This document shows, one piece after another, positions 15,401 through 22,408 of a DNA stretch of 30,703 nt (positions are counted from its first letter, which is position 1; each line of letters begins with the position of its first letter). The notes below the pieces were generated by a model that worked only from the letters and a program-made list of their open reading frames with translations, did no database searches and was not told the origin of the DNA. The position numbers were made by a program, and so were the translations under genes. This stretch comes from SABY01 sp964612515 (lineage in GTDB: Bacteria; Bacteroidota; Bacteroidia; Bacteroidales; 4484-276): positions 1 through 30,703 of the forward strand of contig CAZTCX010000028.1 in assembly GCA_964612515.1 (NCBI GenBank), given 5' to 3'.

Positions 15401-18220
15401 AGCGTGGACGCAGGAAATATCACCGTTCTGGATGATTTGTATCTGCTTAACGCTAATTTGAACTTGGGTGGCAAAACTATTTTCATCCCAAGTAACGGAA
15501 AGATCGATCTCGACGGTGGCACAGTAACAAACACGCTGGTAACAGGCGATGAGCCAGCTACCCTGCATTGTTCTAATGCGCCAACATTTGATGGATCCAC
15601 ATTTACCAATGTAATAATCACCGGAGCTGTTAATACCAAATATAACATCTTTACTGATTGTGTATTGGAGGGTCAGATGCAAAACTTTAAATACTATGAC
15701 TATCCCATCATTAGTTTTAACGGTGATTTTACCAATACCGGTACATTAAGCAATGCGCCTGCCTGGGGTTATCATCTTTATAACAATGTATTTGGCGATG
15801 TGCACAATTCGGGAACGTGGGAAATTGCCGAAAGCAATTGGAAAGGCTTGCTCAACCAGGATATCTACCTGTTGAATAATAGCCAGATCAACACCCCGTC
15901 GAAGTTTCAGGCAATGAAAGGAACCGGAAGTTTCCAATGGTACAAAAACAATGTTGCAATAACTGGAGCTACTTTAAATCACCTCGACTTTACTGCAATT
16001 ACTGCGGCCGAAAGAGGCTATTACCATTGTGCCACAAACGAAGGTAACTCACGCACCGTCCGGATTTGTACCCCTGTAGGAATCAACCTGACTGCTGAAG
16101 CCTTCTTCTGCCAGAACGAATCGGTGATGATTGAAGGCACTGCCACCTCAGGCCAGGGTCCCTTCACCTATAGCTGGACACCTGCTGCAGGGCTGAGTAA
16201 CCCAAATATCCGCAACCCAATGGCCAACCCTGCGGTACCCACCGTTTACACCTTAACTGTCACCGATGCCATCGGCTGCTATGGCGAAGCCTCTGTTTTG
16301 GTTCAGCAATACCCACAGCTTTATGCCAATGCTGGTGCAGATGATGAGATTTGCGCCGGTAGTTCAGCTACACTTGCCGGAAGTGCTTCAGGTGGTGTGT
16401 TGGCTTATAGCTACGCATGGTCGCCGGTGAGCGGACTGAGCAATCCAAATATCGCAAATCCTATTGCTTCGCCCGCGAATACAACTACCTACACGCTCAC
16501 CGTTACCGATGGCCATGGCTGCCAGGAAACCGACCAGATTAAAATTACTGTTAATCCGCTACCCATTGCTTACCAGCTCACATTGGGTGGCCATTTTTGT
16601 GCGGGTGTGCAGGCTCCTATCGTTAAAGTTGCAAACTCTCAGGTTGGTGTAAATTATTCACTACTACGCAACAACCAGTTGACTGGGAATGTATTACCCG
16701 GAACAGGTGGTGCGCTCACGTTTACTACCATTCCACAAGCGGGGACTTATACAGTAAGAGGAATCAAAGCCGCCACCGGCTGCGAAAAAATGATGACCGG
16801 ATCCGTGTCTGTAATAATTGACACTGCTCCTGCTATTACTGCTCAGTCAGGTGACGATCAGAAGATGGTTGGAGGCTCACATACATTCACCGTAACTGCC
16901 AATGGTACCGCTCCTCTTACCTACAAGTGGTATTTTGAAGGGAATTTGGTTCAGTCGGGAGCGCAGAGTACCTACACCAAATCTAATCTTACGCTCAACG
17001 ATTCCGGCAAATATTGGGTTGTTGTAACAAACACCTGCGGCTTCGCGCAAAGCGCAAACATAACACTCACCGTATTGGGCAAGCAAACCGTAACAGTTCC
17101 CAAAGGCTGGAGCGGCATTTCAACCTATCTGGATATCTGGAACAAACAGGTGAGCAATATTTTCGGAAGCATTAGCAACAAGCTTATTTTGGTAAATGAT
17201 TTTGAACACATGTACTGGCCTGGTCAAAATATCAACACCTATCCAAACGGTGCATGGGATACCTACACCGGTGCACAAATTAAACTGTCGGCTGCGGCCA
17301 CCATGGATTTCATTGGCGTACCTCTCGACGATGCCTCTGTTGATCTCAATACAGGCTGGACTTATTTGCCGGTGCTGCATTCGTCACCAGTGGCAGCCAA
17401 TGAATTATTTACGCAAGCTCAGCCGCAGATAATCATTGCTAAGGATATTGCCGGCAGTGGCGTTTACTGGCCTGCTTACGCGATTAATACTTTGGGTACG
17501 CTCAACCCCGGACGCGCTTATCTGGTAAAAGTTTCCGGGAGCACCGCCGTTGATTTTGATCTTGTCGCCAAGTCCGGCGTGATTTCAATCCATCAGAACC
17601 AACCAGAAAATGCTACTCCCTGGAATGATCCCGCCTATTCCAACAGCTCTCATACAATAGCTCTACCACAAGAGGTGGCGACATCCGTCTTGAAGCCCGG
17701 CGATTGGCTGGGGGTTTTCAATGCCGAAGGGATTTGTTGCGGAATTGTGGAATTTGATGGCAACAGCACAGCCATTGCCGCTTTTGGCGACGATGCCACG
17801 ACAATTGAAACAGATGGATTGCTTGAAAATGATCAGATGTATTTCAAAGTATACCGCTCAGCAACCGGTGAGGTGTTTGAGTTGCAGGTAAGTTTTGATG
17901 CTTCCGCAAATGAGTCAGGGTATTTTGCAGCAAATGGAATGTCGGTTATTTCAGATTTGAAAGCCGGCGCAACCGGAATTGGCGATGCCGGGCAAAACCA
18001 GATCAGGGTTTACCCAAATCCAACCAATGGCATGCTCTACATTGATGGCCTTTCAGTTGACAGCAAAATTGAAATCACCAACGGTGCAGGTCAGTTGATT
18101 TACAAAACAAATGCCCACGGAAGCCAGACCATCAACCTGGGAGGCCAGGCCCGCGGCTTATACAACATCCGCATCACCAACCAACAGTTTACCACCACCC
18201 GCAAAGTGATGGTCGAATAA
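12464..18220 (+). CDS. Giant secreted repeat protein with Ig/PKD-like domains and T9SS type A sorting domain
   Basis: The 1918-residue protein has a signal peptide (residues 1-26, ending near GLNAATRT) followed by a NWNVATTWVGGNIPTSADSVVV motif common at the start of T9SS-exported beta-helical proteins. Seven homologous units are marked by a (T)LQN/VQN/MQN word at residues 79, 250, 397, 566, 735, 904 and 1072, each followed by a GxFxNNG turn and xFxGxxDQ; this periodicity suggests a beta-solenoid stalk. Next come an Ig-like domain (FQWYKNN...GYYHCATNEG, about 1150-1205), two PKD-like domains with YSWTPAAGLSNPN and YAWSPVSGLSNPN, a linker domain, a second Ig-like domain (YKWYFEGNL...GKYWVVVTN), a PKGWSGISTYLD module, and a type A sorting domain (VYPNPTNG, GLYNIRI). 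It is a predicted surface adhesin or matrix protein with no catalytic motif. Confidence 0.9.
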   Translation: MQRIYNFSIILVIAALMAASGGLNAATRTTAQTGNWNVATTWVGGNIPTSADSVVVKHLVNVSDGDICKHLYVTPAGTVQNLSYGTRTLVIAGNLWVDGTMTKSNYSFYVKLGGNLHLNGVWSDPYLNFTGTTTQTVSATPGKIFKAPGGAVIFQDDDPTSSVKFATNLTFDNIEFIGNLTTVDFAPGIVVAFYTKPMRNANIIGHSAALMMRNGAYLEGSNFSNLTLKGLFTVGDNNVSTGEVIIADTLQNLSYGNRTLTVEGNFTNNGLIMITNYSFNFSFKGKVTNNGKWDCSNIYFDGTTDQHVASLAGKYFNCDGFEDRNANSKIILDNDLEIRKAVVNLGAATMKANGHKIALRQNAYLTNATIDNAKLGGIFICYYNCIFSSTTTVVDTLQNHGTYAYMPVSVTGNLINNGIIRKSNGYGINLSNSANFTINGPVDIASLTFAGASDQTLSGNANGSVINVANVNDTNAASAIIFNSDITFIGSTWDLGGATISLNTGNFNMQGGTLEGGQLTSNGKYIRQRGNARFINMHVTGTRLKGICQIYADANKFTNVTVEDTLQNYFYYYTPSLSVDGLFTNNGLITRSDSYGLRIYLHNDFENNGPVDIQYLTFVGATDQTLYSTAKSGTITVPYVNDTVAASDIIFGSDFTFINSAWDLAGTTIDLQGGNLTMKNGNLQNGFLHSNGKFLRQNANSLITNMHVSATRLKGICQIYGDGNRFTDVIVEDTLQNYFYYYTPSLSIDGLFTNNGLITRSNSYGLRIYLNNDFKNNGPVDIQYLTFVGATDQTLYSTAKSGTITVPYVNDTVAASDIIFGSDFTFINSAWSLAGATIDLQGGNFTMQNGDLQNGSLHSTDKYIYQSGNARFTNMQVTGTRLKGYCQVNGDGSHFTDVTVEDTLRNYNTYYSPTVTTSGDFINNGYITSWGSYSIYFNVQDVVINNGYWLSQKIIFGGNDMHYIGSQNSKQFNIADITASVDAGNITVLDDLYLLNANLNLGGKTIFIPSNGKIDLDGGTVTNTLVTGDEPATLHCSNAPTFDGSTFTNVIITGAVNTKYNIFTDCVLEGQMQNFKYYDYPIISFNGDFTNTGTLSNAPAWGYHLYNNVFGDVHNSGTWEIAESNWKGLLNQDIYLLNNSQINTPSKFQAMKGTGSFQWYKNNVAITGATLNHLDFTAITAAERGYYHCATNEGNSRTVRICTPVGINLTAEAFFCQNESVMIEGTATSGQGPFTYSWTPAAGLSNPNIRNPMANPAVPTVYTLTVTDAIGCYGEASVLVQQYPQLYANAGADDEICAGSSATLAGSASGGVLAYSYAWSPVSGLSNPNIANPIASPANTTTYTLTVTDGHGCQETDQIKITVNPLPIAYQLTLGGHFCAGVQAPIVKVANSQVGVNYSLLRNNQLTGNVLPGTGGALTFTTIPQAGTYTVRGIKAATGCEKMMTGSVSVIIDTAPAITAQSGDDQKMVGGSHTFTVTANGTAPLTYKWYFEGNLVQSGAQSTYTKSNLTLNDSGKYWVVVTNTCGFAQSANITLTVLGKQTVTVPKGWSGISTYLDIWNKQVSNIFGSISNKLILVNDFEHMYWPGQNINTYPNGAWDTYTGAQIKLSAAATMDFIGVPLDDASVDLNTGWTYLPVLHSSPVAANELFTQAQPQIIIAKDIAGSGVYWPAYAINTLGTLNPGRAYLVKVSGSTAVDFDLVAKSGVISIHQNQPENATPWNDPAYSNSSHTIALPQEVATSVLKPGDWLGVFNAEGICCGIVEFDGNSTAIAAFGDDATTIETDGLLENDQMYFKVYRSATGEVFELQVSFDASANESGYFAANGMSVISDLKAGATGIGDAGQNQIRVYPNPTNGMLYIDGLSVDSKIEITNGAGQLIYKTNAHGSQTINLGGQARGLYNIRITNQQFTTTRKVMVE
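12680..15860 (+). repeat. Region encoding seven homologous units, three in 507-bp register
   Basis: Spacing between unit marks is 171, 147, 169, 169, 169 and 168 codons. The words GTAGAAGATACATTACAAAA (14147) and GTAGAAGATACCTTACAAAA (14654) recur at exactly 507 bp, and a third copy with changes follows another 507 bp on. The stretch 14161-14455 is about 90% identical by eye to 14668-14962, far closer than the other units, which points to recent duplication. Confidence 0.9.
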
Positions 18221-18243
18221 TCTTGCTTAATGTTTTTTATCTT

Positions 18244-18279
18244 AACCCCTGCATCATTCATTTGGTACGGGGTTTTTTT
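18244..18279 (+). terminator. Rho-independent terminator after the giant gene
   Basis: A stem AACCCC (18244-18249) with GGGGTT (18269-18274) runs into seven T (18273-18279), 24 bp after the stop codon. The loop is long (19 bp) but the T run is clear. Confidence 0.7.
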
Positions 18280-18300
18280 ATGTAAGAATCCGCGAATGAA

Positions 18301-18352
18301 CGCGAAATAAATTAGCGACAATTCGCGGATGACTTCCGAAAATTCATGGACA
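18301..18352 (+). repeat. Right copy of an imperfect repeat flanking the giant gene
   Basis: This is the partner of 12203-12253; both end in TTCATGGACA and contain AATTCGC. It lies after the terminator and before the promoter of the next gene. Confidence 0.45.
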
Positions 18353-18365
18353 ATCCCCAAATGTG

Positions 18366-18373
18366 TATTTTTG
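18366..18373 (+). promoter_or_regulatory. -7 promoter element of the S9-like hydrolase gene
   Basis: TATTTTTG matches TAnnTTTG and lies 20 bp before the ATG at 18394. A -33 element is not evident. Confidence 0.55.
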
Positions 18374-18393
18374 GTTTTTAAAAATTATTGAAA

Positions 18394-19488
18394 ATGAAAA
18401 CAACGAAACATATTTTTTGGGTAGGAATGATGGTTGTGATGTTGATAGCCTCATCATCCGCTACAGCGCAATCTGAAGCTGATTTGCAAAAGCAGATCGA
18501 AAGCCTGAATGCTCAGATTTCCGATATGGAGCACCGTTTTGATGTGGTCAACAAAAACATCGACGACCTGCTGTGGATGCAGCGAGTGGGCGACGTAGCT
18601 TTTGTAGATAAAGTTTACATAACCGGCCCGCCCCGATGGAAAGAGGCGAACCCCACGGCTCAGGGCGCCGGCAATCCCATTAAGTTTTGGTCGTACATCT
18701 TTATCCCGCGCAATGCCGATCCCGACAAGAAATATCCGCTGATAGTTTTCCCACACGGCGGCGTACATGGCGACTTTACCACCTACTACACACACATCGT
18801 GCGCGAGCTGGTGGCGCAGGGCTACATCATCGTGGCTGCCGAATACCGCGGGAGCACGGGCTATGGCAAAGACTTTTATCAGAATATCGATTATGGCGGG
18901 CTGGAAACGGAAGACGTAAAAGCAAGCCGCGATTACATGGTCGAAAATTATGACATTGTAGATTCGAAGCGTGTGGGCATCATTGGCTGGAGCCACGGCG
19001 GCATGATTGCTTTGATGAACATTTTCGATCATCCCGACGACTACCAGGCAGCTTTTGCCGGCGTACCGGTGAGCGATGTGGTGGCCAGGATGGGCTATAA
19101 AGACCAGTCATACCGCGACCTCTTCGAAGCCGATTACCACATCGGGCAGTCGGCCAACGACAACGTGGCTGAATACCGCCGCCGCTCGCCGGCCTGGAAT
19201 GCGCACAAAATGAAAAACACTCCTATGCTCATCCATACCAATACCAACGACGCCGACGTGAATGTGCTTGAGGTGGAGCATCTGATAAAATCGCTCAAAG
19301 CCGAAAACAAAAAGTTTGAATATGAGATTTACCAGAACATTGCCGGCGGCCATTCCTTCGATCGCGTCGATACACGCGAGGCGAATGAGATAAGGGTGAA
19401 AATCTACAAATTCCTGGCGCAGCACCTCTCGCCACCGTCGCCGATCACCAACCTGAAACAGTTGCGCCAGGCTGCCTATCGCTTCTGA
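18394..19488 (+). CDS. Exported prolyl-oligopeptidase-like (S9) alpha/beta hydrolase
   Basis: The 364-residue protein has a signal peptide (residues 1 to about 26, cleavage after ATAQ), then a short predicted coiled coil (about 27-60, QKQIESLNAQISDMEHRF), then an alpha/beta hydrolase domain of the S9 (DPP4/acylaminoacyl-peptidase) type. The oxyanion motif is HGG at 121-123, the nucleophile Ser200 is in GWSHGG, the acid is probably Asp286 in NTNDADV and the base His320 in GGHSFDR. The YRGSTGYGKDF block (151-161) is typical for S9C peptidases. It lacks the beta-propeller of full-length S9 enzymes, and the coiled coil takes its place. It is predicted to be periplasmic, acting on a peptide or ester. 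The ATG at 18394 is preferred over an in-frame TTG two codons earlier. Confidence 0.88.
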   Translation: MKTTKHIFWVGMMVVMLIASSSATAQSEADLQKQIESLNAQISDMEHRFDVVNKNIDDLLWMQRVGDVAFVDKVYITGPPRWKEANPTAQGAGNPIKFWSYIFIPRNADPDKKYPLIVFPHGGVHGDFTTYYTHIVRELVAQGYIIVAAEYRGSTGYGKDFYQNIDYGGLETEDVKASRDYMVENYDIVDSKRVGIIGWSHGGMIALMNIFDHPDDYQAAFAGVPVSDVVARMGYKDQSYRDLFEADYHIGQSANDNVAEYRRRSPAWNAHKMKNTPMLIHTNTNDADVNVLEVEHLIKSLKAENKKFEYEIYQNIAGGHSFDRVDTREANEIRVKIYKFLAQHLSPPSPITNLKQLRQAAYRF

Positions 19489-19513
19489 AATTAAGAATTA
19501 GTATAAATTAGCT

Positions 19514-19529
19514 ATTCAATACCGAATAT
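19514..19529 (+). promoter_or_regulatory. Putative Rrf2 operator upstream of the first rrf2 gene
   Basis: ATTCAATACCGAATAT contains the inverted arms ATTC and GAAT around AATACC. The same element stands upstream of the second rrf2 gene at 21963. Here it lies 15 bp before the -7 element, over the -33 region. Confidence 0.55.
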
Positions 19530-19543
19530 CTTTTTTTTCGAGT

Positions 19544-19551
19544 TATCTTTG
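19544..19551 (+). promoter_or_regulatory. -7 promoter element of the first rrf2 gene
   Basis: TATCTTTG is a full match to TAnnTTTG, 42 bp before the ATG at 19594. Confidence 0.65.
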
Positions 19552-19593
19552 TTGGCAATCAAAAAAATGTACTCTCAAAGGTAAGTTTAGCTC

Positions 19594-19995
19594 ATGTCGA
19601 AAATATTTGCTCTCTCCGAAGCCGGTTCTATTGCCATCCACAGCATGGTTCTCATAGCACAATCTGATGTAAAGCTCAATGTGGTGCATATTGCCGAACG
19701 CACCGGATCGTCCAGGCACCATGTGGCCAAGGTGCTGCAGCGGCTCGTAAAAGGCGATTTCCTGTTGTCGAACCGGGGACCCCACGGTGGGTTTGCACTC
19801 AAAAGAGACGCCGATCAGATAAGCCTGCTCGACATTTACGAATCCATCGAAGGTCGCATTGAGATTAACGACTGCCCGATGGATAACGAGATTTGCCCTT
19901 TCGACAAATGTATCATGGGCAACGTGATCAATCAAATGACACAGCATTTTAAAGACTACCTTGCCGCCCAGAAACTCAATGATTATTTACAGTAA
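19594..19995 (+). CDS. Rrf2-family regulator with three-cysteine cluster motif (copy 1)
   Basis: The 133-residue Rrf2/IscR/NsrR-type winged-helix regulator begins MSKIFALSEAGSIAIHSM. The recognition helix region is TGSSRHHVAKVLQRLVKG, followed by the wing SNRGPHGGFAL. Cysteines 94, 101 and 106 (NDCPMDNEICPFDKC, CX6CX4C) sit where the Fe-S ligands lie in IscR/NsrR, so it likely senses redox, NO or Fe-S status. The motif and positions match copy 2 exactly. The promoter carries the shared ATTC/GAAT element, consistent with self- or cross-regulation. It is followed 62 bp later by the DUF1697 gene, which may be cotranscribed. Confidence 0.92.
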   Translation: MSKIFALSEAGSIAIHSMVLIAQSDVKLNVVHIAERTGSSRHHVAKVLQRLVKGDFLLSNRGPHGGFALKRDADQISLLDIYESIEGRIEINDCPMDNEICPFDKCIMGNVINQMTQHFKDYLAAQKLNDYLQ

Positions 19996-20057
19996 ATCCG
20001 CTTGCTTCATCACGCACAGCATTCATACTTCTATTTTTATTAAAGTGAAGTTCCAAA

Positions 20058-20606
20058 ATGACAACCTACATTTCGATACTCAGGGGAATCAACGTAAGCG
20101 GTCATAATATTATCAAAATGGACGCTCTGAAGAAAATGTATGAAAAGCTGGGATTCAGTGATATTACCACCTATGTGCAAAGCGGAAATGTCGTTTTTAA
20201 AAGTAAAACTGCCGAGCCAAAAAGGCTGGAGCAATTAATATCGGATGAAATTGAAAAAGCTTTTGGATTTCAGGTTCCAGTGATTGTTTTGACCGCAGAA
20301 TCGTTGGAAACCATCATCAATCAAAATCCATTTGCTGATAATAATAAAAATGAGCCGGCATTCATGCACGTGACCTTCCTATCAGAACCTCCTCAACCAT
20401 TTGACCGTGAGGATATCTTTTCTAAAAAAGCACCGGAGGAAGAGATATTTTTTTCCGACCGCACGGTTTATTTGTATTGTCCAAATGGTTATGGTCAAAC
20501 CAAATTGAGTAATAGTTTTTTAGAAAAAAAGCTAAAAGTCGGCGCCACCACCCGAAATTGGAAGAGTACGTCGAAGCTTCTCGAAATTGCATTGGGCGCC
20601 AAATAA
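20058..20606 (+). CDS. DUF1697-family protein
   Basis: The 182-residue protein matches the DUF1697 family: TYISILRGINVSGHNIIKMDAL at the start, TTYVQSGNVVFKS, and the ending TTRNWKSTSKLLEIA are the family's conserved blocks. It is cytoplasmic, and the family function is not established. It lies between the first rrf2 gene and the polysaccharide deacetylase, all on the plus strand. The length is normal for the family. Confidence 0.92.
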   Translation: MTTYISILRGINVSGHNIIKMDALKKMYEKLGFSDITTYVQSGNVVFKSKTAEPKRLEQLISDEIEKAFGFQVPVIVLTAESLETIINQNPFADNNKNEPAFMHVTFLSEPPQPFDREDIFSKKAPEEEIFFSDRTVYLYCPNGYGQTKLSNSFLEKKLKVGATTRNWKSTSKLLEIALGAK

Positions 20607-20655
20607 CAGCAGCGCACCTTGCTCAACATTTTGGTGAACGAGCCGTTATAAGTCA

Positions 20656-21693
20656 ATGCGAACTTTCATCACCATTTTATCATTTATCCTTGTGTCGTCA
20701 AGCGTTGCCCTGCAGGCGCAATCGTTCGACATTCCGGTTTTTGCCTACCATCGTTTCGGCGACAGCCGCTATCCCAGCACCAATATTTCGTCAGACGTTT
20801 TCGAATCGCAATTGAAATACCTGGCCGACAACCATTATACTGTGCTCACTTTGGGTGAGGCTGTCGCCAAATGGAAAGCCGGAAAGTCGCTTCCCGATAA
20901 AGCCGTCATCCTCACCATCGACGATGGCTACCTGAGCTTTTATAAAAATGGCTGGCCATTACTAAAAAAGTATGGATATTCAGCCACCATTTTTGTCCAG
21001 ACCGGCACCATTGGCGGCAGCGACTTTATGAGCTGGCAGCAAATTAAGGAGATGCAAAAGGCCGGCATCGAAATCGGCAACCACTCCCACGATCACGCGC
21101 AATTTCTTAATCTGGATGGGAAGGATCGGATGGCTGCTTTTCGCAAAGATTTGGCGCAAGCAAGCGATCAGTTTCAGGAGCATCTTGGCAGCAAGCCAAC
21201 TTTGTATTGTTACCCTTACGGGGAATGGACCTCCGACATGGAGCAGGTGCTACGCGACGCGGGATTTGAAGCTGCCACGGCACAAAAGTCGGGTGTGTTT
21301 TCGCAAAGCTCCGACGCGATGGCCATTCCGCGCTTTCCGATGGGCGGGCCCTTTGGAACGCTGCAAGGATTTAAAAATAAAATCGTGATGAAAGCACTGG
21401 AGGTAGCAAAGGTTTCGCCGGCATCGCCATTCTTCACCGACAATCCGCCCACGCTGCAGCTCACCATAAAGCCAGGTGAGGTAAACCTGAAAAATGCTCA
21501 GTTTTTTGTGGATGGTACCAAAATGGAAATCAAAAAGATAACGACCGCAGGCGAGGAACAAATCGTCGTGTTGCAATCCAATAAAAAGCTCACCCAACGC
21601 CGAACGCTTTATACGCTTACGGCACCTTCCATGGGTGGGAAGTCCTGGCATTGGTACAGCCACCTGTGGGTAAATCCCAAAGTGGCGGAGTAG
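20656..21693 (+). CDS. Exported polysaccharide deacetylase (NodB/CE4 domain)
   Basis: The 345-residue protein has a signal peptide (residues 1-22, ending LQAQ). The NodB domain carries the catalytic TIDDGY motif (Asp89-Asp90) and the metal-binding HxxxH as His143/His147 in GNHSHDHAQF; YCYPYGEW and the later SGVF region complete the fold. It probably removes acetyl groups from an N-acetylated polysaccharide such as peptidoglycan or poly-GlcNAc at the cell envelope. Residues beyond about 255 form a separate C-terminal region rich in beta propensity (TLQLTIKPGEVNLKNAQFFVDG), perhaps a sandwich domain. It lies 49 bp after the DUF1697 gene. Confidence 0.92.
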   Translation: MRTFITILSFILVSSSVALQAQSFDIPVFAYHRFGDSRYPSTNISSDVFESQLKYLADNHYTVLTLGEAVAKWKAGKSLPDKAVILTIDDGYLSFYKNGWPLLKKYGYSATIFVQTGTIGGSDFMSWQQIKEMQKAGIEIGNHSHDHAQFLNLDGKDRMAAFRKDLAQASDQFQEHLGSKPTLYCYPYGEWTSDMEQVLRDAGFEAATAQKSGVFSQSSDAMAIPRFPMGGPFGTLQGFKNKIVMKALEVAKVSPASPFFTDNPPTLQLTIKPGEVNLKNAQFFVDGTKMEIKKITTAGEEQIVVLQSNKKLTQRRTLYTLTAPSMGGKSWHWYSHLWVNPKVAE

Positions 21694-21721
21694 AAATATT
21701 TTTGTTCATTGTTTGTTGTTC

Positions 21722-21749
21722 GTTGTTTGGTGTTTGTTGTTTGGTGTTT
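21722..21749 (+). repeat. Two tandem copies of a 14-bp T/G-rich word
   Basis: GTTGTTTGGTGTTT occurs twice back to back (21722-21735 and 21736-21749) inside a longer T/G-rich run that starts near 21700. The stretch after the deacetylase has no gene. Confidence 0.7.
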
Positions 21750-21776
21750 GTTTCCTAAACCTGCAAAAATAGATAG

Positions 21777-21830
21777 AGCTTAGGCTGTGGTGGCGTGGTG
21801 GTTGAGCGTAGTCGAAGCCAACCAAAGCTG
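21777..21830. repeat. Nested hairpin in the intergenic region before the second rrf2 gene
   Basis: Inner arms TGGTTG (21799-21804) and CAACCA (21819-21824) enclose a GAGCGTAGTCGAAG core. Outer words AGCTTAGG and CCAAAGCTG pair imperfectly and resemble the arms of the hairpin at 27380-27402, as if one repeat had been inserted in another. Confidence 0.4.
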
Positions 21831-21951
21831 AACTTATCCTGAACTTTTACAACCTTGTAACACGACAACTTCTTCTTTTTCGATAACCTGACAACTTCTT
21901 CCAACGCCCGCCAACTTTATCTTACAGGCTCACCACCTCCCGAAAAACCTC

Positions 21952-21959
21952 TAAATTTG
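21952..21959 (+). promoter_or_regulatory. -7 promoter element of the rrf2-ferredoxin-hcp operon
   Basis: TAAATTTG matches TAnnTTTG, 25 bp before the ATG at 21985; the predicted transcript start falls within the operator element just downstream. Confidence 0.65.
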
Positions 21960-21962
21960 TGC

Positions 21963-21977
21963 ATTCAAATACCGAAT
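21963..21977 (+). promoter_or_regulatory. Putative Rrf2 operator of the hcp operon
   Basis: ATTCAAATACCGAAT has arms ATTC and GAAT around AAATACC, one base longer in the spacer than the copy at 19514. It overlaps the expected transcription start, a position suited to repression. Confidence 0.55.
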
Positions 21978-21984
21978 TGCAATA

Positions 21985-22401
21985 ATGTCGAAATTGTTTA
22001 ACATATCCGAAGCGTCCAACATAGCTGTACACAGTCTGGCGATGATGGCCAACCACAAGGAACACCTTAGCGCTACGCAGCTTTCGGAGGCTTTGCATCT
22101 GTCCAAAAACCACATTGCCAAGGTGCTTCAGATGCTTGCACGCCACCGGCTGATTACTTCCACGCGCGGCCCCAAAGGCGGCTTCGTGCTCAACCGCCCT
22201 GCTTCAGAGATTTCGATTTTTGAGATTTTTGAGATCGTCGATGGCACGCCGCAGGTGGATCAATGTCGCAGTATCGAAGGTTTCTGCCCATTTGATGCGT
22301 GTGTTTTTGGCGATATCCAACAGAAACTTTTCGAAGAATACAAAGATTATTACATGCACAGAACCATTGAAGAGATAGCATTAAAAAAAGAAAACAACTA
22401 A
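21985..22401 (+). CDS. Rrf2-family regulator with three-cysteine cluster motif (copy 2)
   Basis: The 138-residue Rrf2-type regulator is a paralogue of the one at 19594. It begins MSKLFNISEASNIAVHSL, has the recognition helix LHLSKNHIAKVLQMLARH and the wing STRGPKGGFVL, and carries Cys94, Cys101 and Cys106 (DQCRSIEGFCPFDAC, CX6CX4C), the likely Fe-S ligands. It is first in an operon: the 4Fe-4S protein starts 7 bp after its stop and hcp follows. By analogy with NsrR/IscR-type regulators of hcp in other bacteria it probably senses NO or Fe-S damage and controls this operon. Confidence 0.93.
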   Translation: MSKLFNISEASNIAVHSLAMMANHKEHLSATQLSEALHLSKNHIAKVLQMLARHRLITSTRGPKGGFVLNRPASEISIFEIFEIVDGTPQVDQCRSIEGFCPFDACVFGDIQQKLFEEYKDYYMHRTIEEIALKKENN

Positions 22402-22408
22402 AGAAACG

